A DNA stretch of 42,070 nucleotides from positions 1 to 42,070 of the IMG/VR virus record IMGVR_UViG_3300048918_000122; one strand, given 5' to 3'. A program made the translations under genes and the position numbers. This document shows positions 36,333-42,070 of this stretch, piece by piece (the first letter of the stretch is position 1; every line of letters starts with the position of its first letter). Below the pieces are notes generated by a model. That model was not told the DNA's origin. It made no database searches and was given only the letters and a program-made list of their open reading frames with translations. Source of the stretch: a virus.

Positions 36333-38525
36333 CTAAGCCCCATTAAAAAAGCCGCCCGGTTGGGGCGGCTGCTGTTCCATCGGAATGCCCTGTGGAGGCA
36401 TGTCAGGCGGCATTTCTTGCGGCATCGACGGCGGTTGCTGGATCGTCTGAACGATCTGGCTCACCGCGTGCTGTAGCTCGACGATAGCCCGCGCCATGTT
36501 CTCGATGACAGGAGCATGGTCAGTCTGCTGTGGCTGAGGCTGAGGTGCCGGCGCAGGGGGCTTCATCGCCTCGACGAGCGGCGCCATCTGCATTTGCTGC
36601 AATTCGATCTCAGCCTTGTTGGCATCGGCAACGGCCTTGCGAGCCTGCGCTTCCTTCTGCGCAACCTCAGCCTGCTTCGTCGCCATCTCCATCTGCGCCG
36701 CCTGCACCTGAGCGGGGTCAGGCTGGGGCTGCGGCATGGGCTTTTTCGATTCAGCCTCAATCTGAGCGCGGATCGGCGGGGGAGCCAGCATCCTCAACCG
36801 ATCAGCGATATCATCCGCCATCGGCCAGTCTTGCGCCTTGACGTACAGGTCGCCAATGGCAGGAAACAGCGCCGGCTGGGCCTGGATCAGCTCGCGCATG
36901 CCGTCGCGGGCTTCCTCACGCTTCGTCGTGTAGCTCGGACCCATCTGAAGGGCCACGTCATAAGCGCCGGTCGTGACATCGTTCCAGATCAGCGGCGTGA
37001 CGCCATCAGCATCCATGCCGCCAACTTGGTTGATCTCGATGGTCTCGGTCTTGCCGTCCTCACCAACGATACGCAGCACGCGGGCGGTATCGTAGATCTT
37101 CGGGATCAGGTCGACGAGAATCTTGCCGGTGTAGCGGATCGCACGGGACCAGTTGTCGATATAAACGAACGTACCCGTATCGCCTTCGCGCTGCCGGGCA
37201 ATGACAGCCTTGCCGCTCGTCTCGTTCGACGCCGCGCCCAGCGAGGCATTGTAGATGCCGATGACCGCCTGAATATCGCGTGCGGCGCGCTGGATGCCTT
37301 CGGTGATGCCCTGAGAGGCCACAGCCGGCGCAACGCGGCTCGGGGCGGCGTTCCCGTTCGCAGGATCAGGCGTATATGGCAGATACGGGTGGTTCGTCCG
37401 GTTCGCAGATTCCCAGATGTCCTGATACTGCTCGAAATTCTTCTCCGTGCCGATGAACGGCGCCTTGGGCTGAAGCGCGACCACCTCAGTCTCAGCCGAG
37501 GACATGTAGTTATAGGTGCGCTGTGGGTCCTTGGCGAAGCGCACGACGCCATGGCGCACCAGCCTGCGGCCAATGCGGATTTCCTCACCGATGACAGGCA
37601 CGATCGGAATGTACGAGCCCTGCCACTCGTCAGGGCCTTCCAGCACTTCCTTAGCCGTCATCAGGCAGCGATAGACCTTGAAGCCGTCGCGCTTCTCGAC
37701 GCGGGCGCCAAGGGCCATCAGCTCAGCCGCTCGCTCCTTGTCGTCGGTGCAATCCTCGATCGCGCCATCAGGCATCAGGGCCAGGGTCTTCTTGGTCGCC
37801 TTCTTGTACCAGTATTCGCCAATGCGAACGGTCTCGGTCGTCGACCAATCGAGATGCCCGAGGCTGCCGAGCAAGCCGGTGGGTGCGAAGTCCTCGGCAA
37901 CCGCCTTCGGGAACATCGCCTTGAACTTGTCCCGCGAGATGTCGAACGGGACAAGGCATTTCATCGCGTCTTCCTTGGTCGGAAGAACGGCGTCAAGATC
38001 CCACACGACCGCAATCGCGTCCTCGATCGGAGCGATGCGGATTTCCTGGTTGAACGTCGTGTCGCTGGCGTATTCCGTCGTGATGCGCCAAGCGCCGATG
38101 CCGCATGTGACCTGGCTGTCAGCACCCTGGAAATACACGCCGGGCGCATCCGAGCGGTTCTCGATGTAGCGGATCACACCGCCCATCGCTTCAGCGCGCT
38201 CTTCATCGCCGTTGTCGTCGATCGGCACGACCTTGATCGCCGGCCGCATCTGGCGCATGTCGCCCGTCACCTGCCGGACGTACTGGCCCATCTGGTTGAT
38301 GGTCTGGCAGGGACGGCCCTCGGCGACGCGCTGTTGGAGCACGTCGATGGGCCATTGGTTGCCAGCGCGGAACTCCAGATCGTCGTATCCGGCCTCGATG
38401 TTGGGCAGCTCACGCAGGCGCCAATCGTCGTAAAGCTTCAGGCCCTCGCGGACAAGCTCGCTGCTTTCGTCGGATGCGTCCTTGCGCTTGTCCTCGTCGG
38501 TATCGACCAGCGGGAGCGTCGTCAT
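36333..38525 (-). CDS. Portal protein, P22 gp1 family, 730 aa
   Basis: Recognised by EGLKLYDDWRLRELPNIEAGYDDLEFRAGNQWP, CQTINQMGQYVRQVTGDMRQMRPAIKVVP, RYIENRSDAPGVYFQGADSQVTCGIGAWRI, and the later GKAVIARQREGDTGTFVYIDNWSRAIRYTGKILVDLIPKIYD block. Length equals P22 gp1 (725 aa). The last ~170 residues form a Gln/Ala/Lys-rich helix (EMATKQAEVAQKEAQARKAVADANKAEIELQ), the barrel region, and a Pro/Met/Gln-rich tail. The portal gates DNA packaging and may sense headful filling. ATGA overlap upstream. Confidence 0.93.
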   Translation of the reverse strand: MTTLPLVDTDEDKRKDASDESSELVREGLKLYDDWRLRELPNIEAGYDDLEFRAGNQWPIDVLQQRVAEGRPCQTINQMGQYVRQVTGDMRQMRPAIKVVPIDDNGDEERAEAMGGVIRYIENRSDAPGVYFQGADSQVTCGIGAWRITTEYASDTTFNQEIRIAPIEDAIAVVWDLDAVLPTKEDAMKCLVPFDISRDKFKAMFPKAVAEDFAPTGLLGSLGHLDWSTTETVRIGEYWYKKATKKTLALMPDGAIEDCTDDKERAAELMALGARVEKRDGFKVYRCLMTAKEVLEGPDEWQGSYIPIVPVIGEEIRIGRRLVRHGVVRFAKDPQRTYNYMSSAETEVVALQPKAPFIGTEKNFEQYQDIWESANRTNHPYLPYTPDPANGNAAPSRVAPAVASQGITEGIQRAARDIQAVIGIYNASLGAASNETSGKAVIARQREGDTGTFVYIDNWSRAIRYTGKILVDLIPKIYDTARVLRIVGEDGKTETIEINQVGGMDADGVTPLIWNDVTTGAYDVALQMGPSYTTKREEARDGMRELIQAQPALFPAIGDLYVKAQDWPMADDIADRLRMLAPPPIRAQIEAESKKPMPQPQPDPAQVQAAQMEMATKQAEVAQKEAQARKAVADANKAEIELQQMQMAPLVEAMKPPAPAPQPQPQQTDHAPVIENMARAIVELQHAVSQIVQTIQQPPSMPQEMPPDMPPQGIPMEQQPPQPGGFFNGA
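36341..36369 (-). terminator. Terminator embedded in the portal 3' end
   Basis: Minus strand: GCCGCCC-CAACC-GGGCGGC then TTTTTTAATG. The hairpin is part of the last portal codons and its U-tract ends 11 bases before the next ATG. Confidence 0.85.
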
Positions 38526-38695
38526 GCGAGCCTGACGAAAATCTTAGGTGAGCGATGGTCGCGGTTGATACGCAAGCCAAAGCGCCACACTCTCAGCGAT
38601 ATATCGATGAACCCGCCAAAGTTCTTGACGCAGAAGCGCCCATGGAACCACTGGGCGCGTGTCAGTTTGGCGAGTTCTTGCTCGATGTTTGTCAT
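38522..38695 (-). CDS. Small protein between terminase and portal, 57 aa
   Basis: The start at 38695 and the stop at 38522 overlap both neighbours by ATGA. The sequence (NIEQELAKLTRAQWFHGRFCVKNFGGFIDISLRVWRFGLRINRDHRSPKIFVRLA) is basic and aromatic. It does not resemble a known head gene. Coupled placement suggests a role in packaging or portal assembly, unproven. Confidence 0.65.
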   Translation of the reverse strand: MTNIEQELAKLTRAQWFHGRFCVKNFGGFIDISLRVWRFGLRINRDHRSPKIFVRLA

Positions 38696-40002
38696 GCCGC
38701 CATCCATCCGCCGGGCCGGCCACCGATACGCAGCTTGCGTTCCATCTTGCCGACCCTCGGTTCTTCGTAGACGACGCACATCAGCCCGAAGGCGTCCGCT
38801 GCGTGCGATGCCCAGTCATGCTCAGGGCCAAGATCAATCTGCCGGTCATCGTCCTTGCGGGCGTGGTAAGCTCCCAAGGCGTCGACACCCGGCCGCGTCG
38901 TGTCCTCGTTGAACCAGATGGCCGGGAACAGCCTGCGCGCCGCCTCGATGCGGAACATCGCAGCGCCACGGCCCTGGTTCGGGACGACGGTGACTTCGAA
39001 CTCCGCGTCTCGCAGAGCACTCTCGTACGAGACGGCGAAAACCTTGTCGTTCGACGCGCCGTCATGAGGCAGGATGCACAGGGCCTTGCCATACCCCTTT
39101 GACCGTAGCCAATTCACATGCGTTGCGAGCGGCTGGCCCTGTGCTTCGTAGTAGTCCAGCACGCGGATTTCCCGCCCGATGAACTGCGCGATCCAGATCG
39201 AACAGGCGTCGGCCTTTGCGCCAGTGCCGCCAATGTCCCAGATCGCGCGGTACGTCATCAAAGGATCGGCTGCGACCCGTCCAATGCGACCGTCAATCTT
39301 CGCCTGCGTGATTTGCTTGGCGTAGTAAGCGCCAGCCATCACCTTCGCGTAATCGCCTTCCCAGATGTGATCGTACTGATCCGGACGCTCGTCCTTGTCC
39401 TTCACGCGAACACGTTCGAGGATCGCCGGAAACCACGGATTGTCCCGCCAGTTCATCTCGACGACCTTGACGCGCGGGTCAGTCGAGTTGCGGAAACGCA
39501 GATCGGTCGCGCTGCCCTTGCGCTTGGGGTTCCACGTCACCCACAGCTCTGAGATTTCCTCACGAAGCGTCGGTATGAGCGTTTGCCAGGCCACCTCGGA
39601 AACAGGCTCAGCCTCGTCCACCCAGCAGAGCAAAATGCGGGCCTTCGATTTCACGCTGTCGATGTTGCGGTCGAGTCCGGCAAACTTGAACGAGATCCGC
39701 CCATCCATCGTGCGGACGAACTTCTCGCCAATCTCGAAATGCGAGGCCAGCCACGGCTCAGACTGAATCGCCGCCTTCACCTCTTCTAGCGAAGACTCGT
39801 CCAGCGAGTTCATGAACTGGCGGGCGCAAAGGATGATGCCCTCTACGCCAGCCTTGGACCAGACATAGGCCCTGATCGCGGCCATCTTGGCGAAGGTGCG
39901 TGTCTTTGCCGAACCGCGCCCGCCGTATGCTCCTCTGACATCAGCCTCGCCAGCGAACACCGGCAGAAGCTTTGGCGGTATCTTAACCTTGGCCGTCGTC
40001 AT
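38692..40002 (-). CDS. terL: Terminase large subunit, 436 aa
   Basis: The ATPase domain has Walker A GGRGSAKT (residues 27-34) and Walker B ILLCWVDEAE (Asp129, Glu130). The nuclease domain (from ~residue 240) shows IWDIGGTGAKADACSIW, LPHDGASND and the final HDWASHAADAFGLM, matching the RNase H-like acidic clusters of Terminase_3/PBSX-type large subunits. It packages and cuts phage DNA, by the headful mode if it follows its P22-like partners. The start at 40002 overlaps the small subunit by 20 bases. Confidence 0.95.
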   Translation of the reverse strand: MTTAKVKIPPKLLPVFAGEADVRGAYGGRGSAKTRTFAKMAAIRAYVWSKAGVEGIILCARQFMNSLDESSLEEVKAAIQSEPWLASHFEIGEKFVRTMDGRISFKFAGLDRNIDSVKSKARILLCWVDEAEPVSEVAWQTLIPTLREEISELWVTWNPKRKGSATDLRFRNSTDPRVKVVEMNWRDNPWFPAILERVRVKDKDERPDQYDHIWEGDYAKVMAGAYYAKQITQAKIDGRIGRVAADPLMTYRAIWDIGGTGAKADACSIWIAQFIGREIRVLDYYEAQGQPLATHVNWLRSKGYGKALCILPHDGASNDKVFAVSYESALRDAEFEVTVVPNQGRGAAMFRIEAARRLFPAIWFNEDTTRPGVDALGAYHARKDDDRQIDLGPEHDWASHAADAFGLMCVVYEEPRVGKMERKLRIGGRPGGWMAA

Positions 40003-40279
40003 CAGGCCCGACCAGCTCGATGCGGGTCACCAGTTCGACAGGGCCGCCGCCGTCTCCCTTGTGTTCAACACTGGCAAGCTTGGCATGGACGTAAGGCGCG
40101 GCAGCCTTGGCAGCGTCCATGCGATCGGGTTGGGAAGCATTCTCATCACGCAGGATCGACAGCATATAGTCGAGAGGCATCAAGCCGCCCTCTGCCGCCT
40201 GCTTGCGAGCCGCTTCATTGAGCTTTGTGGCAGCCCCAGGCTTGCGGCCTGCACCCTGCCTTGAGCCACCATGTGCCAT
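39983..40279 (-). CDS. terS: Terminase small subunit, 98 aa
   Basis: It begins MAHGGSRQGAGRKPGAATKLN, the Gly/Arg/Lys motif typical of many small terminases, and continues with a helical domain (GGLMPLDYMLSILRDENASQPDRMDAAKAAAPYVHAKL) and an acidic tail. The position directly before terL confirms it. ATG at 40279 follows a weak AAG-rich site; longer in-frame frames to 40426 would run through a terminator. It selects the packaging site, which in P22 lies inside this gene. Confidence 0.87.
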   Translation of the reverse strand: MAHGGSRQGAGRKPGAATKLNEAARKQAAEGGLMPLDYMLSILRDENASQPDRMDAAKAAAPYVHAKLASVEHKGDGGGPVELVTRIELVGPDDDGQG

Positions 40280-40320
40280 GACTTGAATTCTTGATTTCGG
40301 TTCAAGCTGGCGCGCTGGCC

Positions 40321-40354
40321 AACAAAAAGCCCGGCAGCCTTTGGGGCTCCGGGC
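40321..40354 (-). terminator. Intrinsic terminator before terS
   Basis: Minus strand: GCCCGGAGCC ... GGCTGCCGGGC followed by TTTTTGTTGG. A strong stem with a small bulge, 42 bases before the terS ATG. Confidence 0.85.
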
Positions 40355-40500
40355 GGGAAGGATCGTGCGGGCAAATTGCCAATGCTGCCTATTCGGCCCG
40401 AGGGCTTTTCGAAGCAGCCAACGCACGAACTATATCGACGAGACCGGAAGGTTGGAGATGGCCGGCTCAATCACTCAACAGACGGCTAAGCCGCTCGCCG

Positions 40501-40535
40501 AATCAAAAGCGCCCGGCCCTCTCTGAACCGGGCGC
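40501..40535 (-). terminator. Terminator of the early-left operon
   Basis: Perfect 8-bp stem GCGCCCGG / CCGGGCGC with an 11-base loop, followed on the minus strand by TTTTGATT, 47 bases after the last early-left stop codon. Confidence 0.85.
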
Positions 40536-40581
40536 AAATCGGAATACTGGATCGCAGTAGTCGCACGCGCGCGGGCGTGAG

Positions 40582-40758
40582 TCAAGCCCTCTTCGAAGGC
40601 GAATAGCCGAGTTGTCTTGCCACTCTGCGCCTCGCAGCCATACGCTCCTTTGCTTCTTGAATTTTGCGGCGGAGCTCGATAGAGCGCCGTAACGAAGCCA
40701 AGAAAGAATAATCCCCTGGCTCGTAATATTGGATGCTGTCTGGCGCCAGATCATCCAT
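40582..40758 (-). CDS. Small basic protein, 58 aa, last gene of the early-left operon
   Basis: The start TGATG overlaps the upstream stop. The sequence MDDLAPDSIQYYEPGDYSFL is followed by a long basic helix (RRSIELRRKIQEAKERMAARRRVARQLGY). It likely binds nucleic acid. As the gene nearest the late region it is one candidate for a late regulator. No family recognised. Confidence 0.65.
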   Translation of the reverse strand: MDDLAPDSIQYYEPGDYSFLASLRRSIELRRKIQEAKERMAARRRVARQLGYSPSKRA

Positions 40759-41333
40759 CACAGCCTCAACCTGTTCGCGATGACATTCACGGCGCAGCGG
40801 AAGGCGCCTAGCTCGACATGGCCTTGCGGATCGTGATCGTTGACGCAAACGCGGGTGAGAATGCGGTTGCCGTCGTAGAGCATGCCGGCGTCGGCGAGAG
40901 CATCTTGCAGCTCGCCATAGTCCGACCGAATGCTGGCGGTGCGCTCCTCGTCTGTCAGCATGATCTCATCTGCGATGCGGCTGTCTACGGGGATGGGCTC
41001 ACGCTGCTGTTCGAGATCGAGCTTGACCATGTTGGCCAGTGAGCACTGGAAGCGCGGCAGCGTGCCTGTGATGTGCTTCATGTGGCGGATGGTGCGGGTC
41101 ATGTAGATCTCGGCTGCCTGATGCTGCCTCTGATCGATCATGCCGCCGATGAAGAGCCGGCCGAAAGCGTACCCGGCATATTGCGAGGCGTTGCCCCTGC
41201 GATGGGGCTGGGCGAGGACGACAGCCATGATCTTCTCCGGCTTCTCCGCTTTGGGCTCGCGGTAGGAATGGACGATCTGCCCGCTGGGATAGCGGGGGAC
41301 GTTTTGCTTGGGGCGGACGCCTGCCTTCGCCAT
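40758..41333 (-). CDS. Unknown early protein before the late region, 191 aa
   Basis: It has a basic N-terminus (AKAGVRPKQNVPRYPSGQIVHSYREPKAEKPEK), then an alpha/beta region with YAGYAFGRLFIGGMIDQRQHQAAEIYMTRTIRHMKHITG and a C-terminal VCVNDHDPQGHVELGAFRCAVNVIANRL. Similar proteins occupy the same place in other alphaproteobacterial phages, as far as I recall, but without an assigned role. In lambdoid phages the late regulator Q is encoded at this point, so a late-control function is a fair guess and no more. Confidence 0.65.
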   Translation of the reverse strand: MAKAGVRPKQNVPRYPSGQIVHSYREPKAEKPEKIMAVVLAQPHRRGNASQYAGYAFGRLFIGGMIDQRQHQAAEIYMTRTIRHMKHITGTLPRFQCSLANMVKLDLEQQREPIPVDSRIADEIMLTDEERTASIRSDYGELQDALADAGMLYDGNRILTRVCVNDHDPQGHVELGAFRCAVNVIANRLRL

Positions 41334-41336
41334 GGT

Positions 41337-41618
41337 TCAGTCCTTTTGGATTAGGGAGCGGATGGCTTCGATCATCTCGTCAGGCTTCATGCCCGACCAG
41401 ACAGCCTCGCTTGCGCCGTGTCGAAACGGGCTTTCCTTGCACGTCCAGAATCCCACGCTGATCTTGGCCAAAGCCTCCTCCAGCTTGTCGTTCTCTGCCT
41501 GGCGGAGGGCTTGGGTGATGAGGGCGAGAAAGTCCTTATCGGTAAGCGACGCCCAATCTTCTTCCTTCAGCGACGCAAAATGGTCGTACAGCTCCTTCGC
41601 CCTTGTTTCAGCGTTCAT
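41337..41618 (-). CDS. Unknown helical protein, 93 aa
   Basis: ATG at 41618 overlaps the previous stop by ATGA. It is helical and acidic (MNAETRAKELYDHFASLKEEDWASLTDKDFLALITQALRQAENDKLEEALAKI), then a short Trp/Cys/His-containing segment and a closing helix (KPDEMIEAIRSLIQKD). No motif assigned. Confidence 0.65.
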   Translation of the reverse strand: MNAETRAKELYDHFASLKEEDWASLTDKDFLALITQALRQAENDKLEEALAKISVGFWTCKESPFRHGASEAVWSGMKPDEMIEAIRSLIQKD

Positions 41619-41911
41619 GGGGTGTCTTTCTTTGTGGCATCCGCGAGTTTCCGAGCCTGTTCGCTAGCGTCGCTCAGCCATTTGAGCGCAACTTGCAAAG
41701 CCGCTGACTTCGCTTCCGGGAAATCGTCGAACTCGCGCTTGAGGATTAGCCCACCAATCTCGACCCGAAGCTTGGTACGCGGGCCGCCACGCGTACCGAT
41801 CGGCCTGCTGACGGTGACTAGCAAGAAGCCGAGGCGAATGGATTGGCTCTCTCCGTAGCGAGCCCTTTCCCACTTGGGCGGCTCTTGTTCCTCGCGGATG
41901 CCAGCGCTCAT
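41615..41911 (-). CDS. Unknown protein, 98 aa
   Basis: It starts in an ATGA overlap with the junction-spanning gene. A beta-rich middle (SIRLGFLLVTVSRPIGTRGGPRTKLRVEIGGLILKREFDD) is followed by a helix (EAKSAALQVALKWLSDASEQARKLADATKK). The DNA of both ends carries exact copies of the dispersed 12-bp element, in opposite orientations (41891-41902 and 41636-41647). Function unknown. Confidence 0.65.
   Translation of the reverse strand: MSAGIREEQEPPKWERARYGESQSIRLGFLLVTVSRPIGTRGGPRTKLRVEIGGLILKREFDDFPEAKSAALQVALKWLSDASEQARKLADATKKDTP
41636..41647 (-). repeat. Dispersed element CTCGCGGATGCC, copy 5
   Basis: Exact minus-sense copy in the 3' end of the 41615-41911 gene, followed in element orientation by ACAAAGAAAGAC. 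Confidence 0.8.
41891..41902 (+). repeat. Dispersed element CTCGCGGATGCC, copy 6
   Basis: Exact plus-sense copy in the 5' end of the 41615-41911 gene, followed by AGCGCTCATCCTTCATCC. Confidence 0.8.
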
Positions 41912-42070
41912 CCTTCATCCCTCGCGTTCGGGGTGGTGGGGGTGGGCTGGGCCAGATCGCGGCGATGGGAATCGGCCATTTCGGCGTACCGACGAGCCCA
42001 AGAGCTGCCAGGAGGGCAAAGTCTGGCCTTGTCCTCGTAGTGGCGGACCAACGCCTTTGCGGTGTCGGGC
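41908..42070 (-). CDS. Same junction-spanning small protein, 3' part (5' end lies beyond the window)
   Basis: This is the carboxy-terminal part of the gene that starts at base 180. Bases 41944-42070 duplicate 1-127, so part of it is represented twice. The stop TGA at 41910-41908 overlaps the ATG of the next gene (start 41911), which indicates translational coupling. Function unknown. Confidence 0.7.
   Translation of the reverse strand, partial: PDTAKALVRHYEDKARLCPPGSSWARRYAEMADSHRRDLAQPTPTTPNARDEG
41944..42070. repeat. 127-bp direct terminal repeat, right copy
   Basis: Exact copy of bases 1-127. Joining base 41943 to base 1 restores a 71-codon minus-strand gene (start at 180, stop at 41908-41910) that overlaps its downstream neighbour by ATGA. 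This supports a circular map of 41,943 bp. Confidence 0.95.

Larger units (their letters stand above)
40280..40581. other. 302-base gene-free interval with two minus-strand terminators
   Basis: The gap separates the end of the early-left operon from terS. It contains terminators at 40501-40535 and 40321-40354. The ~145 bases between them hold no convincing gene on either strand and no clear -35/-10 pair, though TATAGT occurs on the minus strand near 40430. It is the most likely place for a late promoter, leader RNA or antitermination site. Confidence 0.6.

Noticed and set aside
36516-38912. A 798-residue open frame on the plus strand
   Set aside because: It is fully antisense to the portal gene, which has clear family motifs. 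Long antisense frames are common in GC-rich coding DNA.
40458-40526. A 22-codon plus-strand frame in the gap before terS (MAGSITQQTAKPL...)
   Set aside because: The GGAG is too close to the ATG, the frame ends inside a terminator stem, and it opposes all neighbouring transcription.
1-42070. CRISPR arrays, insertion sequences, retroelements or diversity-generating cassettes
   Set aside because: No regularly spaced repeats, transposase or reverse-transcriptase frames or template/variable repeat pairs were seen. The repeats found are short and irregularly spaced.

Overview
The window is a complete genome of a temperate, podovirus-like phage that was assembled as a circle. Its last 127 bases (41944-42070) repeat its first 127 exactly, and one small minus-strand gene reads through that junction, so the unique genome is 41,943 bp. 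The sequence is GC-rich. A GapR/DUF2312-type nucleoid protein, a DnaA domain-IV protein and gene families typical of alphaproteobacterial phages point to an alphaproteobacterial host, probably in the Hyphomicrobiales (Rhizobiales); the genus cannot be read from the sequence. A perfect-looking 3' half of tRNA-Thr(GGT) directly behind the integrase gene is the attP site and shows that the phage integrates into that tRNA gene.

Layout. (1) Immunity switch, 4.6-5.45 kb: a LexA/CI-type self-cleaving repressor (+) and a divergent YdaS/Cro-like regulator (-), flanked by five copies of a 14-bp operator with consensus ATAMC-N4-GKTAT. (2) Early-left operon, minus strand, from 4.6 kb down through the junction to 40.6 kb: Cro-like, GapR, two tiny hydrophobic peptides, DnaA-domain-IV protein, RusA resolvase, a GIY-YIG-like protein, a replication initiator that carries a candidate internal origin (iterons plus palindrome), and small unknown genes. 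It ends at a strong terminator. (3) Early-right operon, plus strand, 5.46-17.5 kb: Erf annealase with a YqaJ/lambda-exo nuclease, NinB, HNH nuclease, a 5'-deoxynucleotidase, many small coupled unknown genes, excisionase overlapping integrase, attP, then an accessory tract with duplicated modules. (4) Late region, minus strand, 40.3 to 17.5 kb: small and large terminase, P22-type portal, a receptor-binding cassette inserted before the scaffold, scaffold, coat, gp4/gp10-like tail genes and ejection proteins, one carrying a lysozyme domain. Next comes a P22-like second immunity region (SieA-like, Mnt-like, Arc-like, antirepressor), then tail fibre genes, a second SGNH esterase and a lysis cassette (holin, SAR endolysin, Rz/Rz1).

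How it works together. The repressor shuts both early operons. Induction by RecA-type self-cleavage, or by the antirepressor, frees the left operon for replication and the right operon for recombination and excision. The late genes form one long transcription unit interrupted by terminator hairpins placed just before gene starts. This suggests either antitermination or deliberate stepping-down of expression. Gene order and protein sizes from terminase to the second immunity region follow Salmonella phage P22 closely although the host lineage is different.

The least expected features are the P22-like immI island, the SGNH/LamG-like cassette between portal and scaffold, a dispersed 12-bp element (CTCGCGGATGCC) with six exact copies, a putative origin inside the initiator gene, and two overlapping membrane micro-genes. 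About half of the small genes have no function I can recognise.
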